This document shows positions 6,606 through 16,335 of a DNA stretch of 64,000 nucleotides, piece by piece. The number at the start of each line of letters is the position of its first letter. Position 1 is the stretch's first letter. Where the stretch lies: NCBI GenBank assembly GCA_946414805.1, contig CAMKPZ010000001.1:62001-126000 (forward strand), given 5' to 3'. The position numbers and the translations under genes were made by a program. Under the pieces are notes generated by a model, which had not been told where the DNA came from, did not search any database, and saw nothing but the letters and a program-made list of their open reading frames with translations. The DNA comes from an uncultured Bacteroidales bacterium (GTDB lineage Bacteria > Bacteroidota > Bacteroidia > Bacteroidales > Paludibacteraceae).

Positions 6606-9239
6606 TTATTTTTCTCCTACAAGTCGTTTGATTTCCGATAGTTTGTTAAGTGCCTCGAGAGGCGTGAGATTATTGATGTCGAGCGATTGCAGTTCGTCCC
6701 GGATCTGCTCCAGAACGGGGTCGTCGAGTTGGAAGAACGAGAGTTGCATTCCTTCGCGTGTCTCTCCTATATGCTCGATCGGTTTTGCCAGATCGCCGGC
6801 TTTCGCTGCCTGCTCAAGGTCGGCAAGAATATGATTGGCTCGTTCGACGATCGAAGCCGGCATGCCGGCGAGTGCCGCCACGTGGATACCGAAACTGTGT
6901 TCGCTGCCTCCCCGGACGAGTTTGCGCAGGAAGATGACCTTGCCGTTCACCTCCTTGACCGACACATTATAATTGCGGATGCGATCGAAGGTCTTCTCCA
7001 TCTCATTGAGCTCATGGTAATGGGTGGCGAAGAGGGTCTTGGCATGGCATTTGTTCTCATGGATATACTCAACGATCGCCCAAGCGATAGAGATTCCGTC
7101 ATATGTGCTGGTGCCTCGTCCCAGTTCGTCGAAGAGCACCAGGGAACGCTCGGAGAGGTTATTGAGGATCGCTGCCGCTTCGTTCATCTCCACCATGAAG
7201 GTAGATTCGCCCATCGAGATGTTGTCGGATGCACCTACGCGTGTGAATATCTTATCGACAATACCGATCGATGCGCTCTCGGCGGGCACGAACGAACCCA
7301 TCTGCGCCATGAGGACGATGAGTGCCGTCTGGCGCAGGAGAGCGGATTTACCCGCCATGTTCGGACCGGTGATGATGATGATCTGCTGGCCGTTGTTATC
7401 GAGCAGCACATCATTGGCGATATACTGTTCTCCGGGAGGGAGCTGCTGCTCGATGACGGGGTGGCGTCCCTGGCGGATATCGATGACAAGAGAGTCGTTG
7501 ATATCGGGGCACACATAGCGGTTCTCGGACGCTACGGTAGCGAACGAGAGCAAGCAGTCGATCTGGGCGAGAACATTCGCATCGAGTTGCATCCGGGGCA
7601 CCCACTCGCTGAGGGCGAGCATGAGTTCCTGATAGAGGCGGTTCTCGATGATCTGGATCTTCTCCTCGGCGGTTGTGATCTTCTCCTCATAGGCCTTGAG
7701 TTCGTCCGTGATATAGCGTTCGGCGGATACAAGGGTCTGCTTGCGGATCCACTCCGGCGGCACTTGGTCGCGATAGGTGTTCCGCACCTCCAGATAATAG
7801 CCGAAGACATTGTTATAGCCGATCTTGAGGCTCTGGATACCGGTTCGTTCGATCTCGCGCTGCTGGATCTGGAGGAGGTAGTTCTTGCCGTCCGTCTGGA
7901 TTGCGCGCAGTTCGTCGAGTTCGGTATCCACGCCGCGTGCGATGATATTTGGTCGCCCTTGCGCCAACGGCGGGTCGGGCACTATCTCATGCTCGATACG
8001 GGTGCGCATCTCGGTACAGGGATCGAGTTGTTCGCCCATAAGGGATAGATAGGGGTTGTCGGTCGCTTGGGTGCAGACCTCTTTGATCGGCGCAACGGCG
8101 CGCAGGGAGCGGCTGAGCTGCACCATTTCGCGCGGACCGATGCGGCCGGTAGAGATCTTGCTGACGATACGCTCCATATCCTGAACTTGGCTGAGCGCCT
8201 CCCGGATCGTGTCACGCGCTTCGGGATGGCGGAAGAGATATTCGACCACTGTCTGGCGGTTACGGATCGCGCGCACCTCTTTGAGCGGGAACGCCATCCA
8301 CCGGTGGAGCAGACGGCCGCCCATAGGCGTGATCGTGCGATCCATGATATCGAAGAGGGTGCGGCTCTCCTCTGTCTGACCGCCTAACAGCTCCAGATTA
8401 CGGATCGTGAAGCGGTCGAGCCATACATATTTGTCCTCCTCTATACGGCTCAGATGCTGGATATGGCCGGTCTGCAGATGCTGGGTCATATCCAGATACA
8501 TGAGTATGCCTCCTGCGGCGGTCACGCCTGCCGGCATCTTATCCAGTCCGAAACCTTTGAGCGATGATACGCCCCATAGTTTCTGCAGACGCTCACGGGC
8601 TGTGGACTCCACAAGCATCCAGTCTTCGAGTTCGAAAGTGAAGAATTTGGAGCCGAATAGGTTCTCTATCTCCGCCTTGCGTCCGCGCAGGTAGAGTACC
8701 TCTTTTGGCGCGAAGTTCGTAAGGAGTTTGTCGATGTAATCACTGGTGCCTTGACCGGCAACGAACTCTCCCGTAGAGATATCGAGAAAGGCTACTCCGA
8801 TCGTGTGCTGCTTGTCGAAATGGAGACATGCCACCCAGTTGTTCTCTTTCTGGGTGAGGGTGGTATCGGAATAGCTGACGCCCGGGGTGACCAGTTCGGT
8901 CACACCGCGTTTCACCAGTTTCTTGGCGAGTTTGGGATCCTCGAGTTGGTCGCATATCGCTACGCGCAGACCTGCCCGCACCAGTTTGGGCAGATAGGTG
9001 TCGAGGGCGTGGAAAGGAAATCCCGCCATCTCGAGTGCCGGCGCAACTGTGCTGCCGCCGTTGGAACGATGGGTGAGCGTGATATTGAGAATCTTACTCG
9101 CTTTCACCGCATCCTCGGCGTAGGTCTCATAGAAATCGCCGCATCGGAAAAGCAGCATCGCATCCGGATACTGGGTCTTGATGTCGCGAAACTGCTTCAT
9201 CATCGGGGTTAGTTCGTTTGTCATTGGATCTTTTGCCAT
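6606..9239 (-). CDS. mutS: DNA mismatch repair protein MutS
   Basis: MutS recognises mispaired bases and starts mismatch repair with MutL. The 877-residue protein shows the mismatch-reading Phe-x-Glu as GDFYE at residues 35-38. The connector, lever and clamp regions follow, then the ABC-type ATPase with Walker [14 protein letters not shown] near 623-635, the [12 protein letters not shown]alker B/signature near 703-714, and the FATHYHEL switch. The carboxyl end has the usual helix-turn-helix dimer region. Length and motif order are normal for MutS1. It is followed at two bases by mltG and preceded at eight bases by the TonB receptor gene, so it belongs to a long minus-strand run. Confidence 0.98.
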   Translation of the reverse strand: MAKDPMTNELTPMMKQFRDIKTQYPDAMLLFRCGDFYETYAEDAVKASKILNITLTHRSNGGSTVAPALEMAGFPFHALDTYLPKLVRAGLRVAICDQLEDPKLAKKLVKRGVTELVTPGVSYSDTTLTQKENNWVACLHFDKQHTIGVAFLDISTGEFVAGQGTSDYIDKLLTNFAPKEVLYLRGRKAEIENLFGSKFFTFELEDWMLVESTARERLQKLWGVSSLKGFGLDKMPAGVTAAGGILMYLDMTQHLQTGHIQHLSRIEEDKYVWLDRFTIRNLELLGGQTEESRTLFDIMDRTITPMGGRLLHRWMAFPLKEVRAIRNRQTVVEYLFRHPEARDTIREALSQVQDMERIVSKISTGRIGPREMVQLSRSLRAVAPIKEVCTQATDNPYLSLMGEQLDPCTEMRTRIEHEIVPDPPLAQGRPNIIARGVDTELDELRAIQTDGKNYLLQIQQREIERTGIQSLKIGYNNVFGYYLEVRNTYRDQVPPEWIRKQTLVSAERYITDELKAYEEKITTAEEKIQIIENRLYQELMLALSEWVPRMQLDANVLAQIDCLLSFATVASENRYVCPDINDSLVIDIRQGRHPVIEQQLPPGEQYIANDVLLDNNGQQIIIITGPNMAGKSALLRQTALIVLMAQMGSFVPAESASIGIVDKIFTRVGASDNISMGESTFMVEMNEAAAILNNLSERSLVLFDELGRGTSTYDGISIAWAIVEYIHENKCHAKTLFATHYHELNEMEKTFDRIRNYNVSVKEVNGKVIFLRKLVRGGSEHSFGIHVAALAGMPASIVERANHILADLEQAAKAGDLAKPIEHIGETREGMQLSFFQLDDPVLEQIRDELQSLDINNLTPLEALNKLSEIKRLVGEK

Positions 9240-9247
9240 TGGTTCGG

Positions 9248-11704
9248 TTATCTTAGATCGACTGTTATCTTGAGGTTATAGCGTCTGCCGGTGAGGTAGT
9301 TCGGGCTTGCCCATTGTGCGCCATAGGCGTCTGCCACCCAGAAATACGAGTTGACATTACGCCATCCCACGAGGTTGAACACCTCAAACTGGATCGCCCA
9401 TTGCTTGACATGTTTGGCGGACGGCGCGCGCATGAATTTTGCCGTCTGGGCGTTGAAGACATAGGTGGCGCCTATATCGATGCGTTTATAGGTCGGCATG
9501 CGTCCCCAGGCCTCGTTATTCCGCGGTGCATAATAGGGCTGTCCCTCCGAGAACTGCATCTTGAGGTGGAATTTGAGTTGGGGAAGCTGGGGTATGTAAT
9601 CCTGGAAGAGCATGGAGAAATTGAACCGCTGCTCTTGCGGACTGGGGATCCATATGTTGGAGCCGAGGAACCGTTGCCGCGCCATCATCGTGGAGAACGA
9701 TATCCAGCTGTCTGCACCCGGCACCAGTTCGCCGTAGAGCTTGAGATCCAGGCCCGTTGCGAAACCCTCCGAGTCATTCCGGCCGGAATAGCGCACACGC
9801 ACATTGTCCACCGTATAGCTCTCCATCCGGTCGATATACTTGTAATAGCCTTCCGCCGTGAATTTGAACGGCCGTCCCCAAGCGCGGAAATAATAATCGC
9901 CTCCGAGCACGACATGCACGGACCGCTGTGCTTTGAGATCGCGGTTGAGCCGGATGCGGGTGACGCCCAGATCATCGGTGAGCGTGTCGCGCAGCTCCTT
10001 GTAGAACGGCGCCTGGTAATACAGACCGGTAGCGAGACGCAGACACAGATCGCGTTTGGAGCCCGGGATCCATTCGACGGACGCACGGGGCGAAGGGAGT
10101 ACTTCGTTATTCCAGCTCCACCACTGGAGTCTGCCGCCCACGGTAAGGATCCACTGGCCCGAACCGGTGTTCCATTTATGCATATTTAATAGGTACGCCT
10201 GTACGCGCGCGGAGTGCATGGAACTGTCGCCGCGCATGGCGTAATAGAGTTCCATCGACTGGCCGTCGTTCGGCAGCGAATAGCCGGCGGAGTCCCGCCA
10301 TTCGAACTCGCTGATGTGGTCGCGGAAAAGCTCCGCCTGACCGCTCACGCCCCATTGGAGGGTGTTGGCTCCGTGTTTCCATGAGCCGTGGTGCGCCAGA
10401 TTGATCACGCCGGCGGAGAGGGTGTTACGTGCGTGCTGATGGAAGATACCGGTGCCCAAAGCCTCTTTGATGTCCTCCGAGGGTTTGTTGGACAGCACAT
10501 ACTCGCCCGTGATATCGAAGTTCTCGCGCTCGTCGGTGTAGAAACCGCTGGCGTCAAAACCGATTTCTATTTCTGACGGCTGACCGCTGATGGCTGAAAG
10601 CTCATACCTCCCTTTGGCGCTCAGCGCTGCAAAAGCCGTGAGGAAACGGTCTTTCTCCTGTCCCTCATAATAGATACTGAGGTTCTTGGCGTTCTGACCT
10701 CCGAACGACTCGGAGAGGCTGTCGGGCGTGAAGCGGTAGTCGTTCTGGCTCACGTTGCCCAGGAATGACATCTCCCATGGCTGACTTCTGACGGCTGACT
10801 TCTGACGGCTTCCCACTTTCCAGGTGATATAGGTCTGGTAGTCAACATAAGTCGGCTGGTAGTTACCGGTGGTGGCGAGTCCGCCAAGCATGTATTTGGA
10901 GGTCTTGTACCTCAGACCGTGCATCTGGCTGTAGGTGCTGTCGCCATGACCCACATAGACCTGTGCGCCTAAGAGACTGGCGCTGATGCTTGCTTCAAAC
11001 GCCGTAGGACGCTTATACGTTATATCCAGCACGGATGACATCTTGTCGCCGTACTGCGCACCGTAGCCGCCGGCGGAGAACCGCACATTGTCCACCATCT
11101 CGGGATTGACGAAGGAAAGTCCTTCCTGCTGCCCGGAGCGGATGAGCAGGGGGCGGTGGATCTCAATGCCGTTGACATAAACCGAGTTCTCGTCAAACGA
11201 ACCGCCGCGGACATTATACTGGCTGCTGAGCTCGTTGGTCTGACTCACGCCTGCGAAGGTGATCAGGAGGCTCTCTATCGATCCGCCTGTAGCGTCCGGC
11301 ATCACGCGCGTTGCCGAGGCGTCGATATAATCCATTGTGCCCTGCGTATGCCGGATGCCGCGCACCTCTACTTCACTCAGCATCTGCTCGTCGGTAAGGA
11401 GTTGCACATTGATGTTAAGCACTTCTCGCAGGTCGAAGATCCGCTGCTGGACGGCGGTATAACCTACCATCGAGAAGGAGAGGACAACCGTGTCGGTCTG
11501 GTCCAGAAGAAGTTCGTAATAGCCGTTCTTGTTCGTCGCCGTGCCTACAGGACGATCCGTGTTGAGTACCGCTACGTTCGCCAGCTCGATACCTACGTTG
11601 TCCTGATCCACGACATAGCCGTAGATCCGCGCCGTCCGTGCATAGCTGTAGAGGCTGCATGCGCACAGCAGACAAAAGTTTACTATTTTTAAGATTTTAC
11701 CCAT
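9248..11704 (-). CDS. TonB-dependent outer-membrane receptor with carboxypeptidase-like domain
   Basis: An 818-residue outer-membrane receptor with a signal peptide ([13 protein letters not shown], cleavage near residue 22) and a carboxypeptidase-D-like beta-sandwich (residues ~26-105: [18 protein letters not shown]). The plug domain ([37 protein letters not shown]) and a 22-strand barrel follow. It lacks the long SusC-specific plug features and no SusD follows, so it is a stand-alone receptor, perhaps for a siderophore, metal complex or peptide; the ligand is not predictable. Two heptamer arrays (10573-10600, 10781-10808) lie in frame in extracellular-loop positions near residues 300-308 and 369-378. 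It is followed at eight bases by mutS. Confidence 0.9.
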   Translation of the reverse strand: MGKILKIVNFCLLCACSLYSYARTARIYGYVVDQDNVGIELANVAVLNTDRPVGTATNKNGYYELLLDQTDTVVLSFSMVGYTAVQQRIFDLREVLNINVQLLTDEQMLSEVEVRGIRHTQGTMDYIDASATRVMPDATGGSIESLLITFAGVSQTNELSSQYNVRGGSFDENSVYVNGIEIHRPLLIRSGQQEGLSFVNPEMVDNVRFSAGGYGAQYGDKMSSVLDITYKRPTAFEASISASLLGAQVYVGHGDSTYSQMHGLRYKTSKYMLGGLATTGNYQPTYVDYQTYITWKVGSRQKSAVRSQPWEMSFLGNVSQNDYRFTPDSLSESFGGQNAKNLSIYYEGQEKDRFLTAFAALSAKGRYELSAISGQPSEIEIGFDASGFYTDERENFDITGEYVLSNKPSEDIKEALGTGIFHQHARNTLSAGVINLAHHGSWKHGANTLQWGVSGQAELFRDHISEFEWRDSAGYSLPNDGQSMELYYAMRGDSSMHSARVQAYLLNMHKWNTGSGQWILTVGGRLQWWSWNNEVLPSPRASVEWIPGSKRDLCLRLATGLYYQAPFYKELRDTLTDDLGVTRIRLNRDLKAQRSVHVVLGGDYYFRAWGRPFKFTAEGYYKYIDRMESYTVDNVRVRYSGRNDSEGFATGLDLKLYGELVPGADSWISFSTMMARQRFLGSNIWIPSPQEQRFNFSMLFQDYIPQLPQLKFHLKMQFSEGQPYYAPRNNEAWGRMPTYKRIDIGATYVFNAQTAKFMRAPSAKHVKQWAIQFEVFNLVGWRNVNSYFWVADAYGAQWASPNYLTGRRYNLKITVDLR
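10573..10600. repeat. GGCTGAY-family heptamer array (4 units) in TonB receptor
   Basis: Units CTGACGG, CTGACCG, CTGATGG, CTGAAAG in a row, read in frame on the minus strand as [10 protein letters not shown]. One of seven such arrays in the window. Confidence 0.8.
10781..10808. repeat. GGCTGAY-family heptamer array (4 units) in TonB receptor
   Basis: Units CTGACTT, CTGACGG, CTGACTT, CTGACGG, encoding KSAVRSQP on the minus strand in a loop between barrel strands. It alternates two unit variants. Confidence 0.8.
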
Positions 11705-11783
11705 TATATGGCGAGTGCTGTTAATGTCGTGGTCATGTCGAGGGCAAGTCGTGGTAAAGCCGTATGCAAAAAATGTACGATTT

Positions 11784-12422
11784 TTAAGATTGCACGCTTT
11801 GGTTCAGTTCCTCAATATATGCCGTCAGCTCCTCTCCGCCGAGGCCTGTCTCGGAGGAAGTGACGAATACCGGCGGCAGCTCTTCCCATTCTTCCAGCAG
11901 CCGTTTCCTGTACGCCTCTATGTTCTCCTGCAACCGCACGCGGCCTAACTTGTCGCCCTTCGTGAACACGATCGCAAAAGGCACGCCGTTCTCGCCTAAC
12001 CATGCCATGAACTCCAGATCGATCTTCTGCGCCTCGTGACGGCAGTCGATGAGCACAAAGAGACACACTAACTGCTCACGCATAAGGCAGTAACGCTCGA
12101 TCATACGCTTGAGCGCGTCGCGTTGCTTCTGTCCTGCCTGCGCATACCCGTAACCCGGCAGATCCACCAAATGCCATTCCTGTCTTTGAGCAGCTTCGCT
12201 GCGGTCTTTCGACTTTTGACTTTCGACTGAAAAATGGTTGATCAGCAGCGTCTTACCCGGCTTCTGACTCGTCTTGGCGAGCTTCGGATTATGGCAAATC
12301 ATATTGATCAGACTTGATTTGCCGACATTGCTGCGTCCGATAAACGCATACTCCGGTAGCCCGCTTTGCGGACAATCCTTCACATCAGGAGAGGAGATAA
12401 TATATTTCGCTTCCTTAATCAC
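11784..12422 (-). CDS. engB: Ribosome-biogenesis GTPase EngB (YsxC/YihA)
   Basis: EngB is an essential small GTPase for large ribosomal subunit assembly. The 212-residue protein shows G1 [11 protein letters not shown] (residues 27-37), G3 DLPGYGYA (87-94), G4 TKGDKLGR, and the G5-like VTSSETGLG segment. Usual EngB proteins are about 195-205 residues. Here residues 65-82 ([18 protein letters not shown]) form an extra loop between LINHF and [12 protein letters not shown], and this loop is encoded by a palindrome plus TTTCGAC heptamers (12184-12227). Everything else is canonical, so the enzyme is probably active despite the insertion. cstA lies upstream (gap 46 bp). Confidence 0.95.
   Translation of the reverse strand: MIKEAKYIISSPDVKDCPQSGLPEYAFIGRSNVGKSSLINMICHNPKLAKTSQKPGKTLLINHFSVESQKSKDRSEAAQRQEWHLVDLPGYGYAQAGQKQRDALKRMIERYCLMREQLVCLFVLIDCRHEAQKIDLEFMAWLGENGVPFAIVFTKGDKLGRVRLQENIEAYRKRLLEEWEELPPVFVTSSETGLGGEELTAYIEELNQSVQS
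12184..12227. repeat. Palindrome-GGTCTT module plus TTTCGAC heptamers inside engB
   Basis: CTTTGA, then the perfect hairpin GCAGC-TTC-GCTGC (12190-12202), then GGTCTT, then three heptamers TTTCGAC, TTTTGAC, TTTCGAC (12207-12227). The same module with a covarying stem lies at 12443-12465. It is in frame and translated as an extra loop of EngB. Confidence 0.8.
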
Positions 12423-12442
12423 TTTACCCGTTTGTCTTTCTG

Positions 12443-12465
12443 CTTTGAGCGGCTCTGCCGCGGTC
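12443..12465. repeat. Second copy of the palindrome-GGTCTT module, cstA-engB gap
   Basis: CTTTGA, hairpin GCGGC-TCT-GCCGC (12449-12461), then GGTC, followed by TTTTTACTTTC. Compared with the engB copy, the middle stem pair changes from A-T to G-C on both sides, so pairing is kept. No U-tract follows in the direction of transcription, so it is not a standard terminator. Confidence 0.75.
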
Positions 12466-12468
12466 TTT

Positions 12469-13983
12469 TTACTTTCTATGCTTTCTTGCCCAGCCGATAA
12501 ATCCGGACAGACAGCCGATGGTTACTAATCCGGCAACGGCATAACCGATCCACCGCAGCTCCGGCGCGATATTCAGACCCTCTTTTGCAATGACGATATA
12601 ACTTGTGCATACCATTGTCATAAACAGCGCCGGCACCAGCGCGATCAGATAACCGAAACGGTAAGATGACTGACGGCTGATGGCTGACGGCTGATGGCTC
12701 TTCCTGTACAGCCAGATCGTGCCTGCCCATAGCGTGAACACGGCGAGGGTCTGGTTGGTCCATGCGAAATAACGCCATACGACCTCAAAATCCACAAACA
12801 CCATGCCGAACACGCACAGGAAAAGAGGGAAGGCGATGACAAGACGCTTCGGGATCGGGCGCTGGTCGAGATGGAAATAATCGGCTACGATCAGTCGTGC
12901 GGAACGAAGTGCCGTGTCGCCGCTTGTGATAGGAGCTGCAATAACACCGATGATCGCAAGGATTCCTCCTATAGTACCTAACCAGCTGCGGCTCACCAGA
13001 TCAATCATCAGCGCTGCGATGTTCTCGCCCTTGTGCGCTGCCGCAAACTCCTGCAGACCCGCGATACCGTCATAGCCGTTCTCCGGCGATGCGAAGAACG
13101 TACCGGCTGCGGCTGCCCATATCAGCGCCAAGATACCTTCGGCTACCATTGCTCCATAGAAGATCCAGCGGCCCTGACGTTCATTGGTCACGCAGCGCGC
13201 CATGATCGGACTCTGTGTCCCGTGGAAACCCGAGATAGCACCGCACGCAATGCTGACAAACATCATCGGGAAGAGAGGTAAACCGTTCGTCTGACGGTTC
13301 TGCAAGCCGTCAAACACCTCCGGCATCTCACTTCCATGCCAGCCGAGCATCACTACCATGATACCTAAACCCATGAAAAGCAGAATACCGCCGAAGATCG
13401 GATAGAAACGGCCGATCAGTTTGTCTACCGGAAGTACTGTTGCCAAAGCATAATAGGCAAAGATGATCAGCACCCATACGATAGGAATGAGATGACCGTG
13501 AAAATCCAGCGTTCCTAATCCCGCCAAGCCTTGCAGCAGGGAGGCAGGACCGCTCAGGAATGTAGTTGTCAGCAGGATCAGCAGCACCAGACTCAGAACA
13601 CGCAGAAACGCTTTTGTGCCTTTGCCCAATTCGTCTCCTACGATATCCGGCAGCGAGACACCCCCCTTGCGGATGGAGATCATGCCGCTCAGATAATCAT
13701 GCACTCCGCCGGCAAAGATCGTTCCGAACACGATCCAGAGGAAAGCGGCAGGGCCGAAGAAGATACCCATGATCGCTCCGAAGATCGGACCCAGACCGGC
13801 GATATTAAGAAACTGTACCAGGAAGATACGCCAGGGCGACATAGGCACGAAATCCACTCCGTCTGTCTTGGTCAAGGCAGGGGTCTTACGCTCCGGCTCT
13901 ACACCGAAGATCTTCTCTACCAGTACTCCATAGGTGAAAAATCCTATGACGAGAGTAACTAATGCAATAATAAATGTAATCAT
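12469..13983 (-). CDS. cstA: Carbon starvation protein CstA family transporter
   Basis: CstA-family proteins are inner-membrane transporters for pyruvate or peptides, induced on carbon limitation in E. coli. This is the short form (504 residues) common in Bacteroidetes. It has about 13 hydrophobic helices, the family segments [20 protein letters not shown] and [20 protein letters not shown], and a [13 protein letters not shown] motif. A GGCTGAY heptamer array (12670-12697) encodes [12 protein letters not shown] in the loop before the last helices, near residues 429-438. The gene starts 16 bases after the yggS-HAD stop and is followed by engB. No obvious regulatory site is visible upstream. 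Confidence 0.92.
   Translation of the reverse strand: MITFIIALVTLVIGFFTYGVLVEKIFGVEPERKTPALTKTDGVDFVPMSPWRIFLVQFLNIAGLGPIFGAIMGIFFGPAAFLWIVFGTIFAGGVHDYLSGMISIRKGGVSLPDIVGDELGKGTKAFLRVLSLVLLILLTTTFLSGPASLLQGLAGLGTLDFHGHLIPIVWVLIIFAYYALATVLPVDKLIGRFYPIFGGILLFMGLGIMVVMLGWHGSEMPEVFDGLQNRQTNGLPLFPMMFVSIACGAISGFHGTQSPIMARCVTNERQGRWIFYGAMVAEGILALIWAAAAGTFFASPENGYDGIAGLQEFAAAHKGENIAALMIDLVSRSWLGTIGGILAIIGVIAAPITSGDTALRSARLIVADYFHLDQRPIPKRLVIAFPLFLCVFGMVFVDFEVVWRYFAWTNQTLAVFTLWAGTIWLYRKSHQPSAISRQSSYRFGYLIALVPALFMTMVCTSYIVIAKEGLNIAPELRWIGYAVAGLVTIGCLSGFIGWARKHRK
12670..12697. repeat. GGCTGAY-family heptamer array (4 units) in cstA
   Basis: Units CTGACGG, CTGATGG, CTGACGG, CTGATGG, in frame on the minus strand, placed in a loop between membrane helices. 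Confidence 0.85.
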
Positions 13984-13999
13984 ATAGGTTATAAAGCGT

Positions 14000-15394
14000 T
14001 TAATCGATTTGGTTCTGCAGCCACTCTAAAAGGCCGGTCATGTTCGGGAATACCTTGTCGGCTCCTTCTTCAAGCAGGGCGGAGTCGGGTAGAGGGCCTG
14101 TGTTGACGGCGATTGTGAAGAGTCCTGCGGCTTTTCCGGCGCGTACGCCTAACGGCGCATTCTCCACCACGGCACATTCGCTTTTGCTGAAACCGCTGTC
14201 TTGCCATGCCTTGAGGTACGGCTCCGGATCGGGTTTGCCGTGCTTCACATCGAAAGCGGTGACAAAGCCGCTGAAGATCCCCGGAAAGGTCGTATTGAGG
14301 TTGTCAAGCAGCGATCGCTGACCCGAACCCGTCACTACACGGCATTGCACGCCTTTCGCATGCAGGAAAGAGAGTACCTCTCGGATGCCGGGGATGAGAG
14401 ACGGTAACTTGCCACCCGTGAATTGATTGAAATAATCGGATTTGGCGGTATAGATCTTCTCTATCAGCTCCTGCGGCGCAGGTGTACCATATACCAACCG
14501 GTGCGCTTCGTCGATGACGGATGCACCGGTACGCCCTTCGTTGCGGTAGGTCTGTTCGGCTGTGAACGGCAGACCGTTCTCTTTCATTGCTATCTCCCAT
14601 GACCGCGCATGGATAGGCATAGAGTCGAAGAGCACGCCGTCTTGGTCAAAAAACACTGCGCGTATCGTTGGGACCTGTGGAACAGAGACCTCCGGCTTCC
14701 GGTAATCCCTCTCGCCGAAGATAGACGAACCGATGCGTACCATCGTTGCGCCGCATTCGATCGCGATCCGGTAGTCATCGCTCATACCCATGGAGAGAAT
14801 GATCCCGCCGGTATCGCTGATACCGGATTTGCAGGTTAGGCCGTTCGCTAGGCCTGCCGTTAGAAGGAAACACCGCCGTATTTCGGCTTCATCGTCAGTA
14901 TTGGTAGCCATCGTCATCAGACCGCGGATACGCACATTCGGGTACGGCTGACAGCTGGTTTCTGATTTCTGACAGCTGACGGCTGACAGCTCTTCAGGCG
15001 TGAAACCGGATTTGGTCTCCTCGCGCGCTACGTGTACCTCTAATAATATATCTTGAATGACTCCGAGTTTGGCGGCTTCGTCATTGATCGCTTCCAGCAG
15101 TCGGATTGAGTCCACCGAATGGATAAGGTACGGCCTCAGTTTCAGCAGATCACGCACTTTGTTGGTTTGCAGATGACCGATGAAATGCCAATGGATATCA
15201 GCCGGCAGAGCTGCTGCTTTCTGCTTGAGTTCCTGCACTCTGCTTTCGCCGAAATGCCGTTCGCCGGCACCGTATGCTGCCTCGATCGCTTCAAGAGGCT
15301 GGTATTTGCTGACACACACCAGCGTCACCGTCTCGGGAATAGTGGAACGGATCTGCGCCAGGGCTTCGGTAATATGTGCGGATGAATAACTCAT
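14000..15394 (-). CDS. Fusion of YggS-type PLP homeostasis protein and HAD phosphatase
   Basis: One 464-codon frame joins two usually separate proteins. Residues 1-240 are the YggS/PROSC fold: VCVSKYQP with the PLP Lys, FGESRVQELKQK, WHFIGHLQTNK, and SMGMSDDYRIAIECGATMVRIGSSIFGER. Residues ~248-464 are a HAD subfamily IA hydrolase like beta-phosphoglucomutase: FFDQDGVLFDS with the nucleophile DxD, VVTGSGQ, and KPDPEPYLKAW...VVENAPLGVRAGKAAG. The start is the ATG at 15394, in a 4-bp ATGA overlap with glsB; the longer start at 15412 is less likely. A heptamer array replaces the usual helix at residues 136-149, and a perfect palindrome (14808-14826) lies in the segment before SMGMS. Possible role: PLP handling plus dephosphorylation of PLP or a sugar phosphate (inference). 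Confidence 0.88.
   Translation of the reverse strand: MSYSSAHITEALAQIRSTIPETVTLVCVSKYQPLEAIEAAYGAGERHFGESRVQELKQKAAALPADIHWHFIGHLQTNKVRDLLKLRPYLIHSVDSIRLLEAINDEAAKLGVIQDILLEVHVAREETKSGFTPEELSAVSCQKSETSCQPYPNVRIRGLMTMATNTDDEAEIRRCFLLTAGLANGLTCKSGISDTGGIILSMGMSDDYRIAIECGATMVRIGSSIFGERDYRKPEVSVPQVPTIRAVFFDQDGVLFDSMPIHARSWEIAMKENGLPFTAEQTYRNEGRTGASVIDEAHRLVYGTPAPQELIEKIYTAKSDYFNQFTGGKLPSLIPGIREVLSFLHAKGVQCRVVTGSGQRSLLDNLNTTFPGIFSGFVTAFDVKHGKPDPEPYLKAWQDSGFSKSECAVVENAPLGVRAGKAAGLFTIAVNTGPLPDSALLEEGADKVFPNMTGLLEWLQNQID
14808..14826. repeat. 19-bp perfect palindrome inside the yggS-HAD gene
   Basis: CCGGTATC-GCT-GATACCGG: 8-bp stem, 3-base loop. It is followed by a second repetitive stretch, with TAGGCC twice and CCGTTMG twice, up to about 14863. 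It encodes SGISDTGG in a segment where YggS proteins vary. Confidence 0.7.
14948..14989. repeat. GGCTGAY-family heptamer array (6 units) in yggS-HAD
   Basis: Six consecutive heptamers, CTGACAG, CTGGTTT, CTGATTT, CTGACAG, CTGACGG, CTGACAG, encoding LSAVSCQKSETSCQP on the minus strand. It mixes the CTGACGG and CTGATTT unit types. Confidence 0.85.
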
Positions 15395-16335
15395 TGCTGC
15401 GTCTCCAGCCATTTGATATACGGTGTGATATAGCGTTCTTTCTTCTCCGGATAAACAGTCTCCAAATCCACCATGATACCTGTCTCATACACATTCGCCA
15501 GTTCGTCATTGACGGCATTGCCGAAGAACTGGAGATCATTGGTAAGATTGAGATACGCCGAGAACATAGGCGGAACCACCGTTCCCTGTTCACGCACTGC
15601 GCGTTGGAGAATATGATAGTTCTCTTGCGGATCAGTCCCTTTGAAGGGGTAGCCTTTCTCTCCCTCGGAATGCAACGGCTGCGACACGAATGGATGATAG
15701 GGCGCAAACAGCCCTTCTTCGCCTGTGTGATAGCGGCGCAGGTACTCGTAGATCAGTTCGCGTGCCGTCTCGTTATAGTCCGGATAGATCGTTACCTTGC
15801 CGATCATCCATCTCAACTCGGGATGGTTATGGAATAATGCTCCGATGCCGTCCCAGATGTTATCGAGTGCAAAGAGCGCTTTCATACCCATCTCGCGTTT
15901 CTGGTACATCGGTTGTACGAATGCGCGGCCGAACTCGATCGTGTGTGGCAGATACTCACGGATGAACCGCTCCGAGTAATGGAAGAGGTGCGCCGATGTG
16001 ATAAACGGTTGCCCGTTGCGTATCTCGGCTTCTGATCCGAAGAGATAGCGGTAGCCACCGATGATCTGTTTGTTATCGGGATCCCATACGATGAGTTGGT
16101 GGTACGGCTTGGCCATCGTGTCCATCTCATCGATATCCATCTCATTGCCGGTTGCGCCGCCGCCGTCACGGTAACTGATCTCACGCAGACGCGCGACTTC
16201 GCGCATTACGTTCGGGCACTCATGGGAGGTGATATCATAGATGAGATTGTCCGCCTTGTTGGACGGACGGAGCAGATGACCTTCTAACTCGCTGAGGAGC
16301 AATGAGGTCTCAACAGGAGGTATGATTGGTTTCAT
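15391..16335 (-). CDS. glsB: GlsB/OlsB-like N-acyltransferase (glycine-lipid synthesis)
   Basis: A 314-residue GNAT-fold acyltransferase of the OlsB/hemolysin-like family (PF13444 type). It has IVWDPDNKQIIGGYRYLFG and EFGRAFVQPMYQKREMGMKALFALDNIW, typical of ornithine- and glycine-lipid N-acyltransferases. In Bacteroides thetaiotaomicron GlsB attaches a 3-hydroxy fatty acid to glycine, and GlsA then adds the second acyl chain. A GlsA-like gene lies directly upstream and overlaps by 26 bases, supporting this assignment over ornithine lipid. The ATG at 16335 is preferred to the TTG at 16341. Its stop overlaps the start of the yggS-HAD fusion as ATGA, indicating translational coupling. It acts at the cytoplasmic face of the inner membrane. 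Confidence 0.8.
   Translation of the reverse strand: MKPIIPPVETSLLLSELEGHLLRPSNKADNLIYDITSHECPNVMREVARLREISYRDGGGATGNEMDIDEMDTMAKPYHQLIVWDPDNKQIIGGYRYLFGSEAEIRNGQPFITSAHLFHYSERFIREYLPHTIEFGRAFVQPMYQKREMGMKALFALDNIWDGIGALFHNHPELRWMIGKVTIYPDYNETARELIYEYLRRYHTGEEGLFAPYHPFVSQPLHSEGEKGYPFKGTDPQENYHILQRAVREQGTVVPPMFSAYLNLTNDLQFFGNAVNDELANVYETGIMVDLETVYPEKKERYITPYIKWLETQQ

Noticed and set aside
5635..6834. 399-codon plus-strand frame across mltG and mutS ends
   Set aside because: Crosses two well-supported genes on the other strand and has no domain.
6687..8048. 453-codon plus-strand frame opposite mutS
   Set aside because: Shadow of the strongly conserved mutS codons; no recognisable protein features and low-complexity Asp/His/Leu composition.
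12443..12465. Hairpin after cstA considered as a terminator
   Set aside because: No U-tract on the cstA transcript side, and the same element occurs inside engB coding sequence.
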